A DNA stretch of 64,000 bases, from the NCBI RefSeq assembly GCF_010550675.1, contig NZ_JAAGOA010000003.1:248001-312000 (forward strand), in the 5' to 3' direction. The first letter of the stretch is position 1. Each line of letters begins with the position of its first letter. The position numbers and the translations under genes were made by a program. Positions 1 through 9,542 of the stretch are shown here, piece after piece. The notes below the pieces were generated by a model that had not been told where the DNA came from, ran no database searches, and saw only the letters and a program-made list of their open reading frames with translations. The DNA comes from Phytoactinopolyspora halotolerans (GTDB taxonomy: Bacteria; Actinomycetota; Actinomycetes; Jiangellales; Jiangellaceae).

Positions 1-55
1 GTGCGCCGGTGCCGTCCGACCTGGAGGCAGACGACGGTTGAGGTGCAGCGCTCAT
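1..55 (-). CDS. 5' end of a divergent gene (partial, product unknown)
   Basis: An ATG at 55 on the minus strand opens a frame that stays open to the window edge and begins MSAAPQPSSASRSDG. It is divergent from the PspC gene at 175, and about 120 bases separate the two starts. In many actinomycetes a PspC-domain gene faces a PspC-domain sensor kinase in this arrangement, so that is a possible identity. Only about 18 codons are visible and no domain can be recognised. The ribosome binding site is weak. The call rests on an open frame and on context only. Confidence 0.3.
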   Translation of the reverse strand, partial: MSAAPQPSSASRSDGTGA

Positions 56-174
56 ATCTCGATACTCACATGCCGAAGCGCCCGTTGCCATGAGGGAAGC
101 CCCTGAGGTCTTCCGGGTGTCTTCAGGGTGATCCCCGATGGTGAACGGCCGTTCCACGAGGCAGTATCGATGTC

Positions 175-1974
175 ATGAGCGAGATGCCATCCCAACCGTC
201 GCAACCGGGGCGCTCCGGCACCGCCACCGCCGGCATGACGGAGGAGCTGCGGACGCTGCGGCGTAGCCAGGAGAACCGGGTGATCGCCGGTGTGCTCGGT
301 GGCCTGGGCCGTCGACTCGGCGTGGACCCGCTGGTCCTGCGGATCATCACCGGCGTGCTGGCCCTCTTCGGCGGCGTCGGGCTCTTGCTGTACGCGCTGG
401 GGTGGCTGTTCATCCCTGCCGAGGAAGAACCGGCATCCGTGCTCGACCAGGCCATCGGGAGGCGTGACGTGCGCGATGCCGCGTCCGTCCCGCTGGCTTT
501 GGCGCTGGGTGCCGTGATCGTCATCTCGTCCGGTGTGATCATCGGCTCCTCCTGGAACTCCTGGTTCCTGTTGCTGCTGGCGGCGTGCGGGCTGTATCTG
601 CTGGTGAAGCGGAGGAACGACGACGGGGCCACGCCGGATCCGGCGCCCGACCTCGGATACGAACCGCCGGTCGGACCGGTATACGAGCCATGGTCGACGC
701 TGCACGAGCCCGGTACCGCGCCGACCGGTTCGCCGTATCCCGGAGCGGCAGGCGCTGTGCCCGGAGATACTCCTCCCGGTGATGCCGCGTCCGGCGATGC
801 CGCGCCCGGTTGGGGAGAACCCGTGCCTGAGACGGAACCAGAGGCCGGCGGGGGCCCGGGACGCGTCGGCGTGGACGGTCGCGCATGGCTTCCGCCCGGT
901 ACCGATCAGCCGACCGCGCCTGACGACGAAGACGCCGGCGCCGCCGCCGACGACGAGGCCGGCTCGGGTTCCGCAGTGGGAGGAACCACCGAGAGTTCGC
1001 ATCCAGACGCACGTGCCGGCCACGCAGGTCCCGCCGGGCCAGCCGGGCCAGCCGGGCCAGCCGGGCCAGCCGGGCCCAGGGTGTCCACTGGGCCGATTGT
1101 GCCGCCCGGGCCCGCCGGTCCGGTGGGGCCACGTGGTCCGGTAGGGCCGCGCGGTCCGTACACCGGTTCCGGATGGCCCGAAGGACCTGACTGGAATGCG
1201 CCGGGTGGCCCGCGCTCCCCGTACGACGACATATATGCCGTTCCCGGTGAGGGTCCGATGCGGCCCGCGCAACCGGTCAAGAAAGAGAAGACCCGCTCGG
1301 TACTCGGGCTGCTGACGGTCTGCTGCGCTCTGATCTCTGTGGGCATCGTGGCGCTCGTCGAGCACGCGGGCGGCGTCGACCCGGGTCCGGCGTACATCGC
1401 CGTGCCGCTGGGCGTCGTGGCGCTCGGACTGATCGTCGGAACCTGGTTCGGTCGTTCCCGCGGTCTGATCTTCCTGGGCTTCCTGCTCATCCTGGCGCTC
1501 ATCCCGGCGACGATCTTCACTCGCTGGGACGTCACCGCCGGCGAACGAGAGTTGCCGCCGCCCACCACGGTCGCCGAACTGCCGACGGAGACGGTCAGCC
1601 ACGGCGCCGGGCCATTCAGTTACGACCTCTCCGGCCTGGTGCTGGCCGACTCCGACGATGTCAGCATCTCGATGGAGCTCGGCATGGGAGAACTGAGCGT
1701 GGTCGTCCCGGAGGACGCCGACGTGGTGGTCAACAGCAACGTCGGCATGGGGTCGGTCGAGGTCTTCGACTATTCGGGCGGTGGCGTCGGCTTGGACAAC
1801 CAGACGACCGACTACGGCGCTGACGGACCAGGCCAAGGCGGTCGCATCGAACTCAACCTCGATCTCGGCATGGGCAACGTGACGGTCACTCGCGCCGACG
1901 GCACCGCGCTCGATACAGTCCCAGGCGGCGACCAGCCCACACCGGGCGCACGTGAGACGCAGGAGGTCCGATGA
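175..1974 (+). CDS. PspC-domain membrane protein with collagen-like linker and LiaF-like C-terminus
   Basis: This 599-residue protein opens with a PspC domain (about residues 25-90, with the [18 protein letters not shown] core and a hydrophobic segment ending GWLFIP). Two further hydrophobic segments follow. About residues 130-360 are a Pro/Gly/Asp/Glu-rich linker containing collagen-like GPA triplets near residues 286-300. Three more membrane segments lie at about 375-445. The last 130 residues carry LGMGE and LGMGN motifs typical of the LiaF/DUF2154 cell-wall-stress fold. The likely role is an envelope-stress sensor or modulator at the membrane. The ATG at 175 has a GAGG about 12 bases upstream. 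The next gene overlaps its stop. The long linker between the two halves is unusual; its repeat is 9 bases long (1032-1077). Confidence 0.85.
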   Translation: MSEMPSQPSQPGRSGTATAGMTEELRTLRRSQENRVIAGVLGGLGRRLGVDPLVLRIITGVLALFGGVGLLLYALGWLFIPAEEEPASVLDQAIGRRDVRDAASVPLALALGAVIVISSGVIIGSSWNSWFLLLLAACGLYLLVKRRNDDGATPDPAPDLGYEPPVGPVYEPWSTLHEPGTAPTGSPYPGAAGAVPGDTPPGDAASGDAAPGWGEPVPETEPEAGGGPGRVGVDGRAWLPPGTDQPTAPDDEDAGAAADDEAGSGSAVGGTTESSHPDARAGHAGPAGPAGPAGPAGPAGPRVSTGPIVPPGPAGPVGPRGPVGPRGPYTGSGWPEGPDWNAPGGPRSPYDDIYAVPGEGPMRPAQPVKKEKTRSVLGLLTVCCALISVGIVALVEHAGGVDPGPAYIAVPLGVVALGLIVGTWFGRSRGLIFLGFLLILALIPATIFTRWDVTAGERELPPPTTVAELPTETVSHGAGPFSYDLSGLVLADSDDVSISMELGMGELSVVVPEDADVVVNSNVGMGSVEVFDYSGGGVGLDNQTTDYGADGPGQGGRIELNLDLGMGNVTVTRADGTALDTVPGGDQPTPGARETQEVR

Positions 1975-2171
1975 AGCGCCACGAGGCGGACGTCACGTCC
2001 CTGGTCTTCGGCCTGCTCTTCTTCGGCGTCTTCGTGGTCTGGGTGCTCGTGCACGCCGGTGCCATGGGGATCGAAGGTATCGGTCAGGCGGTGCCCATCC
2101 TGTTCGTCGCCGTCGGCCTGGCCGGCCTGGCCGCGTCCATCAGCAAGTTGCGCCGCAACCGCGAGAACTGA
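1971..2171 (+). CDS. small two-helix membrane protein
   Basis: This 66-residue protein starts inside the stop of the PspC gene (ATGA overlap), so the two are translationally coupled. It has two hydrophobic helices (about residues 10-29 and 39-57) and a basic tail (KLRRNREN). No enzymatic motif is present. Small membrane proteins of this kind often accompany PspC/LiaF-like genes in actinomycetes. A role as a partner of the upstream protein is inference from the coupling. It is convergent with the phosphodiesterase gene, with 45 bases between the stops. Confidence 0.75.
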   Translation: MKRHEADVTSLVFGLLFFGVFVVWVLVHAGAMGIEGIGQAVPILFVAVGLAGLAASISKLRRNREN

Positions 2172-2216
2172 CGCGGCCGCCTGCGCCGGGCCGGCATCGG
2201 GGCCGGCGCCGCCGCG

Positions 2217-3287
2217 TCAGTGCGCCGGGACCAGCGCGGCGAACTCGTTGCGGGCCGTGATCGCCGTGTCGGGATGGTCGGTGAACACGCCGTCGACGCC
2301 CGCGTTGAAGTAGGCGGCGTACTCGGCGAACGCATCGCCGAACATGGCGGCCTGTGCGCCCCGGCGATGCTCGGACGGGAGGAACGCGTTCTCGTTCCGG
2401 AACGTCCACGCGTGCACGGCCAACCCGGCGTCGTGGGCGTGTGCCACCAGGCCGTTCGAGCGAGCCAGCCGTCCATCCGGATCCCGCGGGATGACCAATG
2501 ACTTGTGCACGCCGATGGCCGACGCGTATCGGGATACCTCCTGCAGGCCGGCCGGCGTCAGCAGGTCGGCGAAGGTGCGACCGTGGCCGTGGTGTTCCCA
2601 GTCGTACGGCCGGCCGTTCAGGTTGACCAGCTGCACCAGTGGTGCGCTGGTCCGGGTGGACAGCCGGTGCAGCGCCGAAGGCTCGAAGCACTGGATGAAC
2701 AGCTGGCTGGTATCCAGGCCGGCGGCGGCGACGTCCCGCAGTATCGCGTTGTCGTGCCACAAGCCGTGCGTGGCGAAGTGCGTCGGGTGTTTCATCTCCG
2801 GATAGACACCGATGGGACGGCCGAGCCGGCGCGTCGCCTCAGCCGCCAGGGCGGTGATCTCGGCGAACGTGGGGATCCGGAACCGATCGTCGTACATCGA
2901 GCTCTGCTGACGGATGTCGACCAGGCGCTCGCGCGCCCATAGCGTCTTGATCTCGTCGAGGGTGAAGTCCTCGACGAACCATCCGGTCACCTCTGTGCCG
3001 TCCAGCGCCTTGGTACGACGGCGGTCGGCGAACTCTGGGCGCTGCGACACGTCGGTGGACGTGGACAGTTCCGCTTCGTGCCGGGCGACCAGCGCGCCGT
3101 CGGCGGTGATCACCAAGTCCGGCTCGATGAAGTCGGCACCGAGGTCGATGGCGAGGCGATATGCCTCGAGGGTGTGTTCGGGCCGATAGCCGCTGGCACC
3201 CCGGTGGGCCACCACCAGGGGTCGTCGAATATGTGTAGCCGACCGTCTGCCCAACAACCCTGGTGGGCGGCCGAGTAGTGCTCTCAT
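2217..3287 (-). CDS. glpQ: glycerophosphodiester phosphodiesterase
   Basis: This 356-residue protein is expected to hydrolyse glycerophosphodiesters to glycerol 3-phosphate and an alcohol. The GDPD signature is clear: VVAHRGASG with the catalytic His, the PEHTLEAY segment, then EPDL with paired acidic metal ligands, and a second His in RHEAEL. The long loop between RHEAEL and TGWFVEDFTL matches the GlpQ subgroup rather than short GDPDs. Family length is usually 330-380. An in-frame TTG at 3380 would add 31 residues, but the ATG at 3287 better matches the usual N-terminus; neither has a strong Shine-Dalgarno. No signal peptide is evident. It is monocistronic and convergent with the small membrane protein gene. 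Confidence 0.88.
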   Translation of the reverse strand: MRALLGRPPGLLGRRSATHIRRPLVVAHRGASGYRPEHTLEAYRLAIDLGADFIEPDLVITADGALVARHEAELSTSTDVSQRPEFADRRRTKALDGTEVTGWFVEDFTLDEIKTLWARERLVDIRQQSSMYDDRFRIPTFAEITALAAEATRRLGRPIGVYPEMKHPTHFATHGLWHDNAILRDVAAAGLDTSQLFIQCFEPSALHRLSTRTSAPLVQLVNLNGRPYDWEHHGHGRTFADLLTPAGLQEVSRYASAIGVHKSLVIPRDPDGRLARSNGLVAHAHDAGLAVHAWTFRNENAFLPSEHRRGAQAAMFGDAFAEYAAYFNAGVDGVFTDHPDTAITARNEFAALVPAH

Positions 3288-3415
3288 GAGGACTACGTCA
3301 CGCCGCTCACATGTCGCGATTCCAACGGTGAGTCGAACGAGACGTGACGTGTCGACGACAAATCGACACTGGAATGACAAGTCACATGACTAGTAGTGGA
3401 AGGCAAAGCGTCGGA

Positions 3416-5008
3416 TCATTCCCATTCGATGGTCGCGGGCGGCTTACTGGTGACATCCAATACCACGCGGTTGACCTCGCGCACCTCATTGGTGATGCGG
3501 GTAGAGATACGTTCAAGCAGCTCGAAGGGGAGCCGGGACCAATCGGCCGTCATGGCATCTTCACTGCTCACCGGGCGAAGCACGACCGGATGGCCGTAGG
3601 TGCGCTCATCACCTTGGACACCGACCGAATGCACGTTGGCGAGCAGAACCACCGGGAACTGCCACACGTGCCGATCCAAACCGGCTTCGGTGAGTTCGGC
3701 CCGCGCGATCGCGTCGGCGCGGCGGAGAACCTCCAGCCGTTCCCGGTCCACCGAGCCGATGATCCGGATCGCCAGACCCGGCCCGGGGAATGGGTGCCGC
3801 CAGACGATATCGGCCGGAATGCCGAGCTGCTCGCCGACGGCGCGTACCTCGTCCTTGAACAGCCAGCGCAACGGCTCGACCAGCGTGAACTGCAGGTCGT
3901 CGGGCAGGCCGCCCACGTTGTGGTGGCTCTTGATGTTGGCCGCGCCCTCGCCGCCGCCCGATTCGACGACGTCCGGGTAGAGCGTGCCCTGGACCAGGAA
4001 CTCGACCTCGTCGCCCTCGGCTCCGGCCTTCGCGACGATCTCGCGCGCGGCGTCCTCGAATACGCGGATGAACTCGCGGCCGATGATCTTGCGCTTCTCT
4101 TCGGGATCCTCGACGCCCTTCAGCGCGCTGAGGAATCGCTCCTGGGCGTCCACGACGTGCAGGTCCACCCCGGTGGCGGCGACGAAATCCCGCTCCACCT
4201 GCTCGGCTTCGCCCTCGCGCAGCAGGCCGTGATCGACGAAGACGCAGGTCAGTTGGTCGCCGACGGCACGCTGCACGAGCGCCGCCGCGACCGACGAGTC
4301 GACGCCGCCGGACAGCCCGCAGACGATCTGCTTGCTACCGACCTGTGCCCGGATGTCTTCGACGGCCTCGTCGACGATGTTGACCATGGTCCAGGTCGGC
4401 CGGGCGCCGGCGATGTCGAACAGGAACCGCTCGAGCACAGCCTGGCCGTGCTCGGTGTGCAGTACCTCGGGATGCCACTGCACGCCGGCCAGACCGCGCT
4501 GCGGATCCTCGAACGCGGCGACGGGCGTGGCGTCGCTGAACGCGAGCACGTCGAACCCGTCGGGGGCCTGGGTGACCGAGTCGTTGTGGCTCATCCACAC
4601 CGTGCTGCCGGCCGGCACGCCGTGCAGCAGCGTCCCAGGGTGCTCGACGTCGACCGGCGTGCGCCCGAACTCGGAGAGCCCGGTGCGAGCCACCTGGCCA
4701 CCGAGGGCGACGGCCATGGCCTGGAAGCCGTAACAGATGCCGAACGTGGCGACGCCGGACGTGAACAGGTCAGGATCCACGCCGGGTGCGTCGTCGGCAT
4801 AGACGCTGGCCGGACCGCCGGAGAGGATGATGGCCTTCGGGTTCTTGGCGAGCATCTGCTGCACCGGCATGGTGTGCGGCACGATCTCGGAGTAGACCTT
4901 GGCTTCGCGCACCCGGCGCGCGATCAGCTGTGCGTACTGCGCGCCGAAGTCGACCACGAGCACAGTGTCATGCGATGTCTCAACCACCCGCACGAGCCTA
5001 GCCGACAT
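3416..5008 (-). CDS. guaA: GMP synthase (glutamine-hydrolysing)
   Basis: GuaA converts XMP, glutamine and ATP to GMP. The 530 residues contain the class I glutamine amidotransferase domain first: [18 protein letters not shown], nucleophile Cys about 92 in GICYGFQ, and the His/Glu pair in VQWHPEVLH. The ATP pyrophosphatase domain follows with GLSGGVDSS near 230, and the C-terminal dimerisation domain ends in the family-typical KPPATIEWE. Length matches the family (about 520-530). The ATG at 5008 has GGAG only three bases upstream; GTGs at 4993 and 4987 are alternatives, so the exact N-terminus is open by a few residues. The gene stands alone. It fits with the purine and nucleoside salvage genes later in the window, but is not linked to them. 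Confidence 0.96.
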   Translation of the reverse strand: MSARLVRVVETSHDTVLVVDFGAQYAQLIARRVREAKVYSEIVPHTMPVQQMLAKNPKAIILSGGPASVYADDAPGVDPDLFTSGVATFGICYGFQAMAVALGGQVARTGLSEFGRTPVDVEHPGTLLHGVPAGSTVWMSHNDSVTQAPDGFDVLAFSDATPVAAFEDPQRGLAGVQWHPEVLHTEHGQAVLERFLFDIAGARPTWTMVNIVDEAVEDIRAQVGSKQIVCGLSGGVDSSVAAALVQRAVGDQLTCVFVDHGLLREGEAEQVERDFVAATGVDLHVVDAQERFLSALKGVEDPEEKRKIIGREFIRVFEDAAREIVAKAGAEGDEVEFLVQGTLYPDVVESGGGEGAANIKSHHNVGGLPDDLQFTLVEPLRWLFKDEVRAVGEQLGIPADIVWRHPFPGPGLAIRIIGSVDRERLEVLRRADAIARAELTEAGLDRHVWQFPVVLLANVHSVGVQGDERTYGHPVVLRPVSSEDAMTADWSRLPFELLERISTRITNEVREVNRVVLDVTSKPPATIEWE

Positions 5009-5089
5009 GCGCTCCGTGGACAGCACGCCGGGCTCTCGGTGGGAGGAGCGATCGGCGTTGCGCGGGCTCGTTGCGTCCTGAGCGCGTGC

Positions 5090-6055
5090 TCATGCCGGCC
5101 CCGTGCCGACGCGGGGCAGACAGGCGACAGCAGCGCCGATAGCCACGGCTCGGGCGCCGAGCGTGCCCGGTGTGACGACGACGGGTTGATCGGAGACCGG
5201 CGGCTCCGCCGAGATCTCCGTCTTCAACGCCGGCTCGAGGAGATCCCAGGCCCCGATGAGCCCGCCGCCGATCACCACGTGCGTGACGTCGATCAACGTC
5301 GCGACCATGACCGCTGCCTGGCCGATCGCGCGGCCCGCGTCCTCGAACACCGCTGCCGCACGGGCGTCGCCGGCACGCGCTCGCGCCGCGACGTCGGCGG
5401 CGGTCACCGAGGCGGGTCGCCCGTCGTCTGTGCGCTCCAGGTATCTCGCCGCGATCGAGCGGCCCGACGCCAGCGTCTCCAGGTGGCCGGTCCGGCCACA
5501 CGAACACGGCAGATCACCGAAGCCGGGAACGTGCCCGATCTCGCCGGCCGCGCCGTTCGGTCCCGCGTACAGCTCGCCACCGAGCACCAGGGCACCGCCG
5601 ACACCGGTGCCGAGGGTGACGCCGAGGACGTCGTCGTACCCCTGCACGGCGCCGAACCGGCGCTCGCCCTGGACGAACGCGTTGACGTCGTTCTCTACGA
5701 CGGCCGGGACGCCGAACGCCGCCCGCAGCTCGTCGGCGAGCGGGAATCCCGCCCACTTGTGGAACGAGTCCGACGCCGCGACGATCGTGCCGGTGCGCCG
5801 GTCCACCACCCCGGCGGCTCCGGCCCCGACCGCGGCCAGCCGGTAAGCCCGCCCCTGCTGAACGGATGCGGAGGCCAGCGCGCGTCGTACCACGTCGACG
5901 GCCGTGGTCAGCATCGCCGTCCCACCGTCCTGGGCGGGCGTGGCCGCCGACACGTGGCCCACGACGGTCGCCGCGTCGTCCATCACCACCGCCGACGTCG
6001 TCGTACCCCCGATGTCGATACCGGCGACGACCGGCGCCTGTTGCGGATCGCCCAC
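5090..6055 (-). CDS. ROK-family sugar kinase
   Basis: This 321-residue protein is the last gene of a sugar-uptake operon and most likely phosphorylates the imported sugar with ATP. It has the ROK/ASKHA phosphate loop GIDIGGTTT at the N-terminus, the ENDVNAF segment carrying the catalytic Asp, GTGVGGALV, and the zinc/ROK signature near CSCGRTGHLE. The third cysteine of the usual C-x-C-G-x-x-G-C-x-E signature is a histidine here, while the linked ROK repressor keeps the canonical form. The start is a GTG directly abutting the permease stop (TGA then GTG, no gap), so it is co-translated. Substrate cannot be read from the sequence; glucose, N-acetylglucosamine or allose-type sugars are all possible. 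Confidence 0.88.
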   Translation of the reverse strand: MGDPQQAPVVAGIDIGGTTTSAVVMDDAATVVGHVSAATPAQDGGTAMLTTAVDVVRRALASASVQQGRAYRLAAVGAGAAGVVDRRTGTIVAASDSFHKWAGFPLADELRAAFGVPAVVENDVNAFVQGERRFGAVQGYDDVLGVTLGTGVGGALVLGGELYAGPNGAAGEIGHVPGFGDLPCSCGRTGHLETLASGRSIAARYLERTDDGRPASVTAADVAARARAGDARAAAVFEDAGRAIGQAAVMVATLIDVTHVVIGGGLIGAWDLLEPALKTEISAEPPVSDQPVVVTPGTLGARAVAIGAAVACLPRVGTGPA

Positions 6056-7030
6056 TCAGCGCCCTCCCAGACCGGCGGTCGCGATCCCCTTGACCAGGTG
6101 CTTCTGCAAGGCGATGACGAGGATGGTGGTGGGGATCATGGAGATGATCGCCGCCGCCATCTGCAGATCCCAGCGGGTCCCGTTCTGACCGGAGAACGAC
6201 GCCAGACCGATCGGCAGCGTGCCGTGCGCGTCGTAGTCGACGACGGTGATCAGCGGCCACAGGTAGCTGTTCCAGAAGGACAGGAACGTGAACACCGCGA
6301 GGACCGCCACCGCGGGTTTCGCCAGCGGCAAGATGATCTGTGCGAACGCACGGAACGCGCCGGCACCGTCGACCCGGGCGGCCTCGTCCAGCTCGTACGG
6401 GATGCCGCGGAAGAACTGCCGCATCAGGAACGTGCCGAAGGCCGTGAACGCGAACGGGAAGATCAGCGACTGGTAGCTGTCCACCCATCCGAACCACTGC
6501 ATCAGGATGAACATCGGGACGACCAGCACCTCCTGCGGCACCATCAGCGTCGCGAGGAACAGGACGAACACCAGGTCGCGGCCGGGCCAGCGCAGCCGTC
6601 CGAAGGCGTATCCGGCAGTGGTGGAGACGACGAGGACGACGAGCGTGCCGGCCGTGGCCACGAAGAACGAGTTGGTGATGTACGTGGTGAACGGCCCGTA
6701 GCTGAACACGTCGGCGAAGTTGCTCCACCGCACCTCGGAGGCGAGCAGCCGCGGCGGCATGGAGAACACCTCGGTGTTCGGCTTCAGCGCGGAGAAGAAC
6801 GCGTAGACCAGCGGCAGGGCGAAGAGGACGGCGGCGATGACCACGCCGACGTGGGCGAGGACGGTGCGTACTGCGCCGCGGGACTCTCCGGCGACGCGGG
6901 TGTCCAGCGCCTCGCGGCGTCGCTGGGCCTTGCGGGCCGGGCGGTCGCCGCTGCGGCCACGTCCGATGCCGCGGCGGCGGCCCTGGCGATCGTCGCCGGG
7001 GGCGGTCGTAGTGGTGAGCTCAGTGCTCAT
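6056..7030 (-). CDS. sugar ABC transporter permease, MalG type
   Basis: This inner-membrane subunit of a carbohydrate ABC importer has 324 residues. A basic, Arg-rich cytoplasmic N-terminus of about 55 residues precedes six hydrophobic segments. The EAA loop that docks the ATPase reads ELDEAARVDGAGAFRAFAQI. The C-terminus ends in a short basic tail (KHLVKGIATAGL). It overlaps the upstream permease by 11 bases. No ATPase gene lies in the operon, as is common in actinomycetes where one MsiK-like ATPase serves many importers; that ATPase is not in this window. Confidence 0.93.
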   Translation of the reverse strand: MSTELTTTTAPGDDRQGRRRGIGRGRSGDRPARKAQRRREALDTRVAGESRGAVRTVLAHVGVVIAAVLFALPLVYAFFSALKPNTEVFSMPPRLLASEVRWSNFADVFSYGPFTTYITNSFFVATAGTLVVLVVSTTAGYAFGRLRWPGRDLVFVLFLATLMVPQEVLVVPMFILMQWFGWVDSYQSLIFPFAFTAFGTFLMRQFFRGIPYELDEAARVDGAGAFRAFAQIILPLAKPAVAVLAVFTFLSFWNSYLWPLITVVDYDAHGTLPIGLASFSGQNGTRWDLQMAAAIISMIPTTILVIALQKHLVKGIATAGLGGR

Positions 7031-7949
7031 AGTGCACCCACCGTTTCTGTGCCTTGAACTGCACCGCCGTGACCATGATGATCAGCACGAACAGCACCCA
7101 CGCGGCCGACGCCGCCAGGCCGAGATCCTGGAACTTGAACCCCTGGTTGTAGATGAACTGGACCAGCGGCATCGTGGCGTTGCCCGGGCCGCCGCCGGTC
7201 AGCAGCTGCGGCTGGGCGAACACCTGCAGCGAGGTGATGATGGTCATCACGGTGGCGAAGAAGATGGCCGGGGAGAGCATCGGCAGCACGACGCTGCGGA
7301 TCATCCGCCATCCGCGCGCACCGTCGATCCGGGCCGCCTCAACGACCGACGTGGGCAGCTGCTCCAGTGCGGCCGAGAAGATCAGCATGTTGTAACCCAT
7401 GCCTTGCCACACCGACATGACGACCACCATGATCATCGCCCACTGCGGATGCGCCAGGAAGTTCGGTAGCTGGATGTCGAACAAGGAGACCGAGACGCCG
7501 TTGAACAGCCCTTGCGGCTGCAGCAGCATCTTCCAGACCAGTGCGTTCGCGACGATCGGGGTCACCACCGGGATGAAGAACAGCACCCGGAAGGCGCCCC
7601 GGCCACGGATCCGTGGGGACAGCGAGAGTGCGAGCGCGAGCGCCACGACCAGGTTGATCGGCACGTAGAGCAGGGTGAAGACGGCCGAGTTGCGCAGCGC
7701 GGGCCAGAAGTCCGGGTGCTGGGTGAAGAGGTTCCGGTAGTTGTCGAACCCGGCGAACGACCGTTCGCCGAACGCCGGCCAGTTGTGCAGGCTCATCACG
7801 ATCGAGACCACGACCGGGATGACCGTGAACAGGGCGAGCCCCGCCAGGGCCGGGCTGATGAAGCCCAGCGCCTGGCGGGTCTCCGCCTTCTTCAGGCCGC
7901 TGACCCGGCGGCGCCGTGGACGCGCGGTCAGCATCGCGGGTGTCGGCAT
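7020..7949 (-). CDS. sugar ABC transporter permease, MalF type
   Basis: This is the first permease of the pair, 309 residues with six predicted membrane segments. A charged start (RPRRRRVSGLKKAETRQ) leads into the first helix (FISPALAGLALFTVIPVVVS). The EAA motif reads VVEAARIDGARGWRMIRSV. It is the heterodimer partner of the MalG-type subunit downstream, and its last 11 bases overlap that gene. Eight bases separate it from the binding-protein stop. The order binding protein, MalF, MalG, kinase is standard for CUT1 importers. The ATG at 7949 is the natural start. Confidence 0.93.
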   Translation of the reverse strand: MPTPAMLTARPRRRRVSGLKKAETRQALGFISPALAGLALFTVIPVVVSIVMSLHNWPAFGERSFAGFDNYRNLFTQHPDFWPALRNSAVFTLLYVPINLVVALALALSLSPRIRGRGAFRVLFFIPVVTPIVANALVWKMLLQPQGLFNGVSVSLFDIQLPNFLAHPQWAMIMVVVMSVWQGMGYNMLIFSAALEQLPTSVVEAARIDGARGWRMIRSVVLPMLSPAIFFATVMTIITSLQVFAQPQLLTGGGPGNATMPLVQFIYNQGFKFQDLGLAASAAWVLFVLIIMVTAVQFKAQKRWVHYEH

Positions 7950-7957
7950 GCGGCTGC

Positions 7958-9223
7958 TCAGTTGCCGAACTGCTGCTGGACCTGCTCGAGCATGTCGCCC
8001 ATTCCTGCCTGGCCGGTGTACACGCTGACCAGTTGCGGCTGGATGGCGGTGTTGACCTGGTCCCAGTCGTCCGTGGAGCGCTGGCCCTCGACGTCGGCGA
8101 ATGCGGCCTCGAATGCGGCCTGGACCTCGTCGCGGACCGCGTCGTCGAGCGATTCGAAGTACAGCGGCTGCGATTCCGCGCGCGCCGGGTAGCTACGTCC
8201 GGAGGAGGCCATCGCGTCCTGTGCGTCCTTGCCGAGCAGCGATCCCAGGACCTGCAACGCGGCCTCCTTGTCGGCACAGTCCGCGGCGATGCCGTAGCCG
8301 GAGCCGAGCACGAGCGCGGTGCTGCCGGCGTCCCCGGCGGGCAGGTTGGTCATGCCGGCGGCGAAGCCGGTGTCGTTGTTGAGGTAGGTGACCGCGTTCC
8401 AGGTGCCGTCGACGGCCATCGCTACGTTGCCGGCGGCGTACTCCGTCTCACCCCAGCCGGTCTCGGACGCCGACGGCGGCGGCGCGGCGACTTCCTGCTC
8501 GGTGACGAGCCCGGCGTACCAGGTGGCGGCGTCGACGAAGTCCGGGTCGGTGAGCGCGAGGTTGCCCTCCTCGTCCACGGGCTGCTTGCCCGACATGGCG
8601 ATCGGCAGCGACATCCATTGGAACTCGGCCATGCCGATGCCGAACCCCTTGTGGTCGTCGGTGCTGACCGACTGCGCGGCGGACTCGAAATCCTCGAAGC
8701 TCCAGCCGATCTGGGGCTCTGGTGCACCGGAGTCGGCGAACATGTCCTTGTTGTAGTAGACGAGCATGGTCGCCACGTCGAACGGCAGTCCGTAGAGCTG
8801 GCCGTCGTGGGTCATGATGTCCAGCGCACCGTCGACGAAGTCGTCCTCGGAGAGGCCGGCCGTCTCCAGATCCTCCGGGGTGAGCGGCATGAACGCCTCC
8901 GCGTACGACGAGAGCCGCTGGCCGTTCATCGACGTCACGCAGGCGACGTTCCCGGCGGAGAGGTTGGTCGTAAGCTTGGTGAAGTAGTCGTTCCACGGCG
9001 CCGTCTGCAGCTGGACGTCGATGTCCGGGTTCTCCGCCCGGACGATCTCCAGCGTGTCGTTCAGAAACGCCGTGTCTTCTTCGCTGCCGGCCCACATGTC
9101 CCAGACGATGCTCGATGTCCCGCTGCTGGAATCGTCGCCTCCGTCGCCGTCGTCCGAGCCGCATGCGGCGAGCATCACGGCGGCGAGTGCCGTGGCCGTG
9201 GCCGTGGTTGTGGTGATCCTCAT
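7958..9223 (-). CDS. sugar-binding lipoprotein of the ABC importer
   Basis: This family 1 extracellular solute-binding protein has 421 residues and captures the sugar outside the membrane. The signal peptide ends in a lipobox (VMLAAC, Cys 21), followed by a Gly/Asp/Ser spacer and the mature start IVWDMWAG. The ATG at 9223 has a good Shine-Dalgarno (GGAAGGA about nine bases upstream). An upstream in-frame start exists but would translate an untranslated direct-repeat array, so it was rejected. It is the first gene of the operon and so the most highly expressed component. The substrate cannot be assigned from sequence alone. Confidence 0.92.
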   Translation of the reverse strand: MRITTTTATATALAAVMLAACGSDDGDGGDDSSSGTSSIVWDMWAGSEEDTAFLNDTLEIVRAENPDIDVQLQTAPWNDYFTKLTTNLSAGNVACVTSMNGQRLSSYAEAFMPLTPEDLETAGLSEDDFVDGALDIMTHDGQLYGLPFDVATMLVYYNKDMFADSGAPEPQIGWSFEDFESAAQSVSTDDHKGFGIGMAEFQWMSLPIAMSGKQPVDEEGNLALTDPDFVDAATWYAGLVTEQEVAAPPPSASETGWGETEYAAGNVAMAVDGTWNAVTYLNNDTGFAAGMTNLPAGDAGSTALVLGSGYGIAADCADKEAALQVLGSLLGKDAQDAMASSGRSYPARAESQPLYFESLDDAVRDEVQAAFEAAFADVEGQRSTDDWDQVNTAIQPQLVSVYTGQAGMGDMLEQVQQQFGN

Positions 9224-9276
9224 GATCGCAAGTCCTTCCGGTCGGTTCCCGCTGAGCGCGGTGATGTCTGACGAGA

Positions 9277-9351
9277 TCCGATGTGCTGAGACTCGGTGCG
9301 CCGAGACCGATGCGCCGAGACCCGACATGCCGAGCGTCGATGTGCTGAGCG
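9277..9351. repeat. five 14-16-bp imperfect direct repeats in the leader of the sugar operon
   Basis: Five tandem copies related to TCCGATGTGCTGAGA / CCGATGCGCCGAGA fill the space between the binding-protein start (9223) and the putative operator region. The unit lengths are 15, 15, 14, 16 and 15 bases. If transcription begins near the operators at about 9360-9420, the array is in the untranslated leader. It could bind a protein or affect translation. An in-frame coding reading is possible but would precede the signal peptide, which is implausible. Confidence 0.6.
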
Positions 9352-9362
9352 TCACGCGAGCA

Positions 9363-9421
9363 ACTTAAGTCGGTAGTAGACCACAAGATCGCAATTATCG
9401 AATAAAGTCTCCGAATGAAGT
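9363..9421. promoter_or_regulatory. putative ROK-repressor operators, sugar-operon promoter
   Basis: Two adjacent direct copies of an AT-rich 11-mer occur on the minus strand: ACTTTATTCGA at 9398-9408 and ACTTCATTCGG at 9411-9421, two bases apart. A weaker copy, ACTTAAGTCGG, is at 9363-9373 on the plus strand. The same 11-mer occurs in front of the ROK repressor (9509-9519) and of the M81 gene (12371-12381). This is the only strongly AT-rich stretch nearby. Assignment to the adjacent ROK repressor is inference from position and from the recurrence. Confidence 0.6.
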
Positions 9422-9508
9422 TATCGACATGTAATCGTCGTCCTGGCTTTTCGTCCGAGGACACGCTTGCTCTGTGCCGTGCGATTCGGCCATGATGGGC
9501 GCGGAGCT

Positions 9509-9526
9509 ACTTAATTCGACGTCGAA
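9509..9526 (+). promoter_or_regulatory. putative autoregulatory operator of the ROK repressor
   Basis: ACTTAATTCGA (9509-9519) lies just before the ribosome binding site of the repressor. It runs into a perfect 12-bp palindrome, TTCGACGTCGAA (9515-9526). The 11-mer is identical to the copy upstream of the M81 gene. The position would let the repressor block its own transcription. Confidence 0.55.
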
Positions 9527-9542
9527 GGAAAGAAGTCCACCT

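Noticed and set aside
52-1836. 594-codon minus-strand frame opposite the PspC gene
   Set aside because: Shadow frame of the PspC protein, rich in Arg and Gly with no motif.
3344-7057. Very long plus-strand open frame (1237 codons) over guaA and the sugar operon
   Set aside because: It runs antisense to four well-supported genes, has Arg/His-rich composition and no recognisable domain; it is a shadow of GC-biased codon use.
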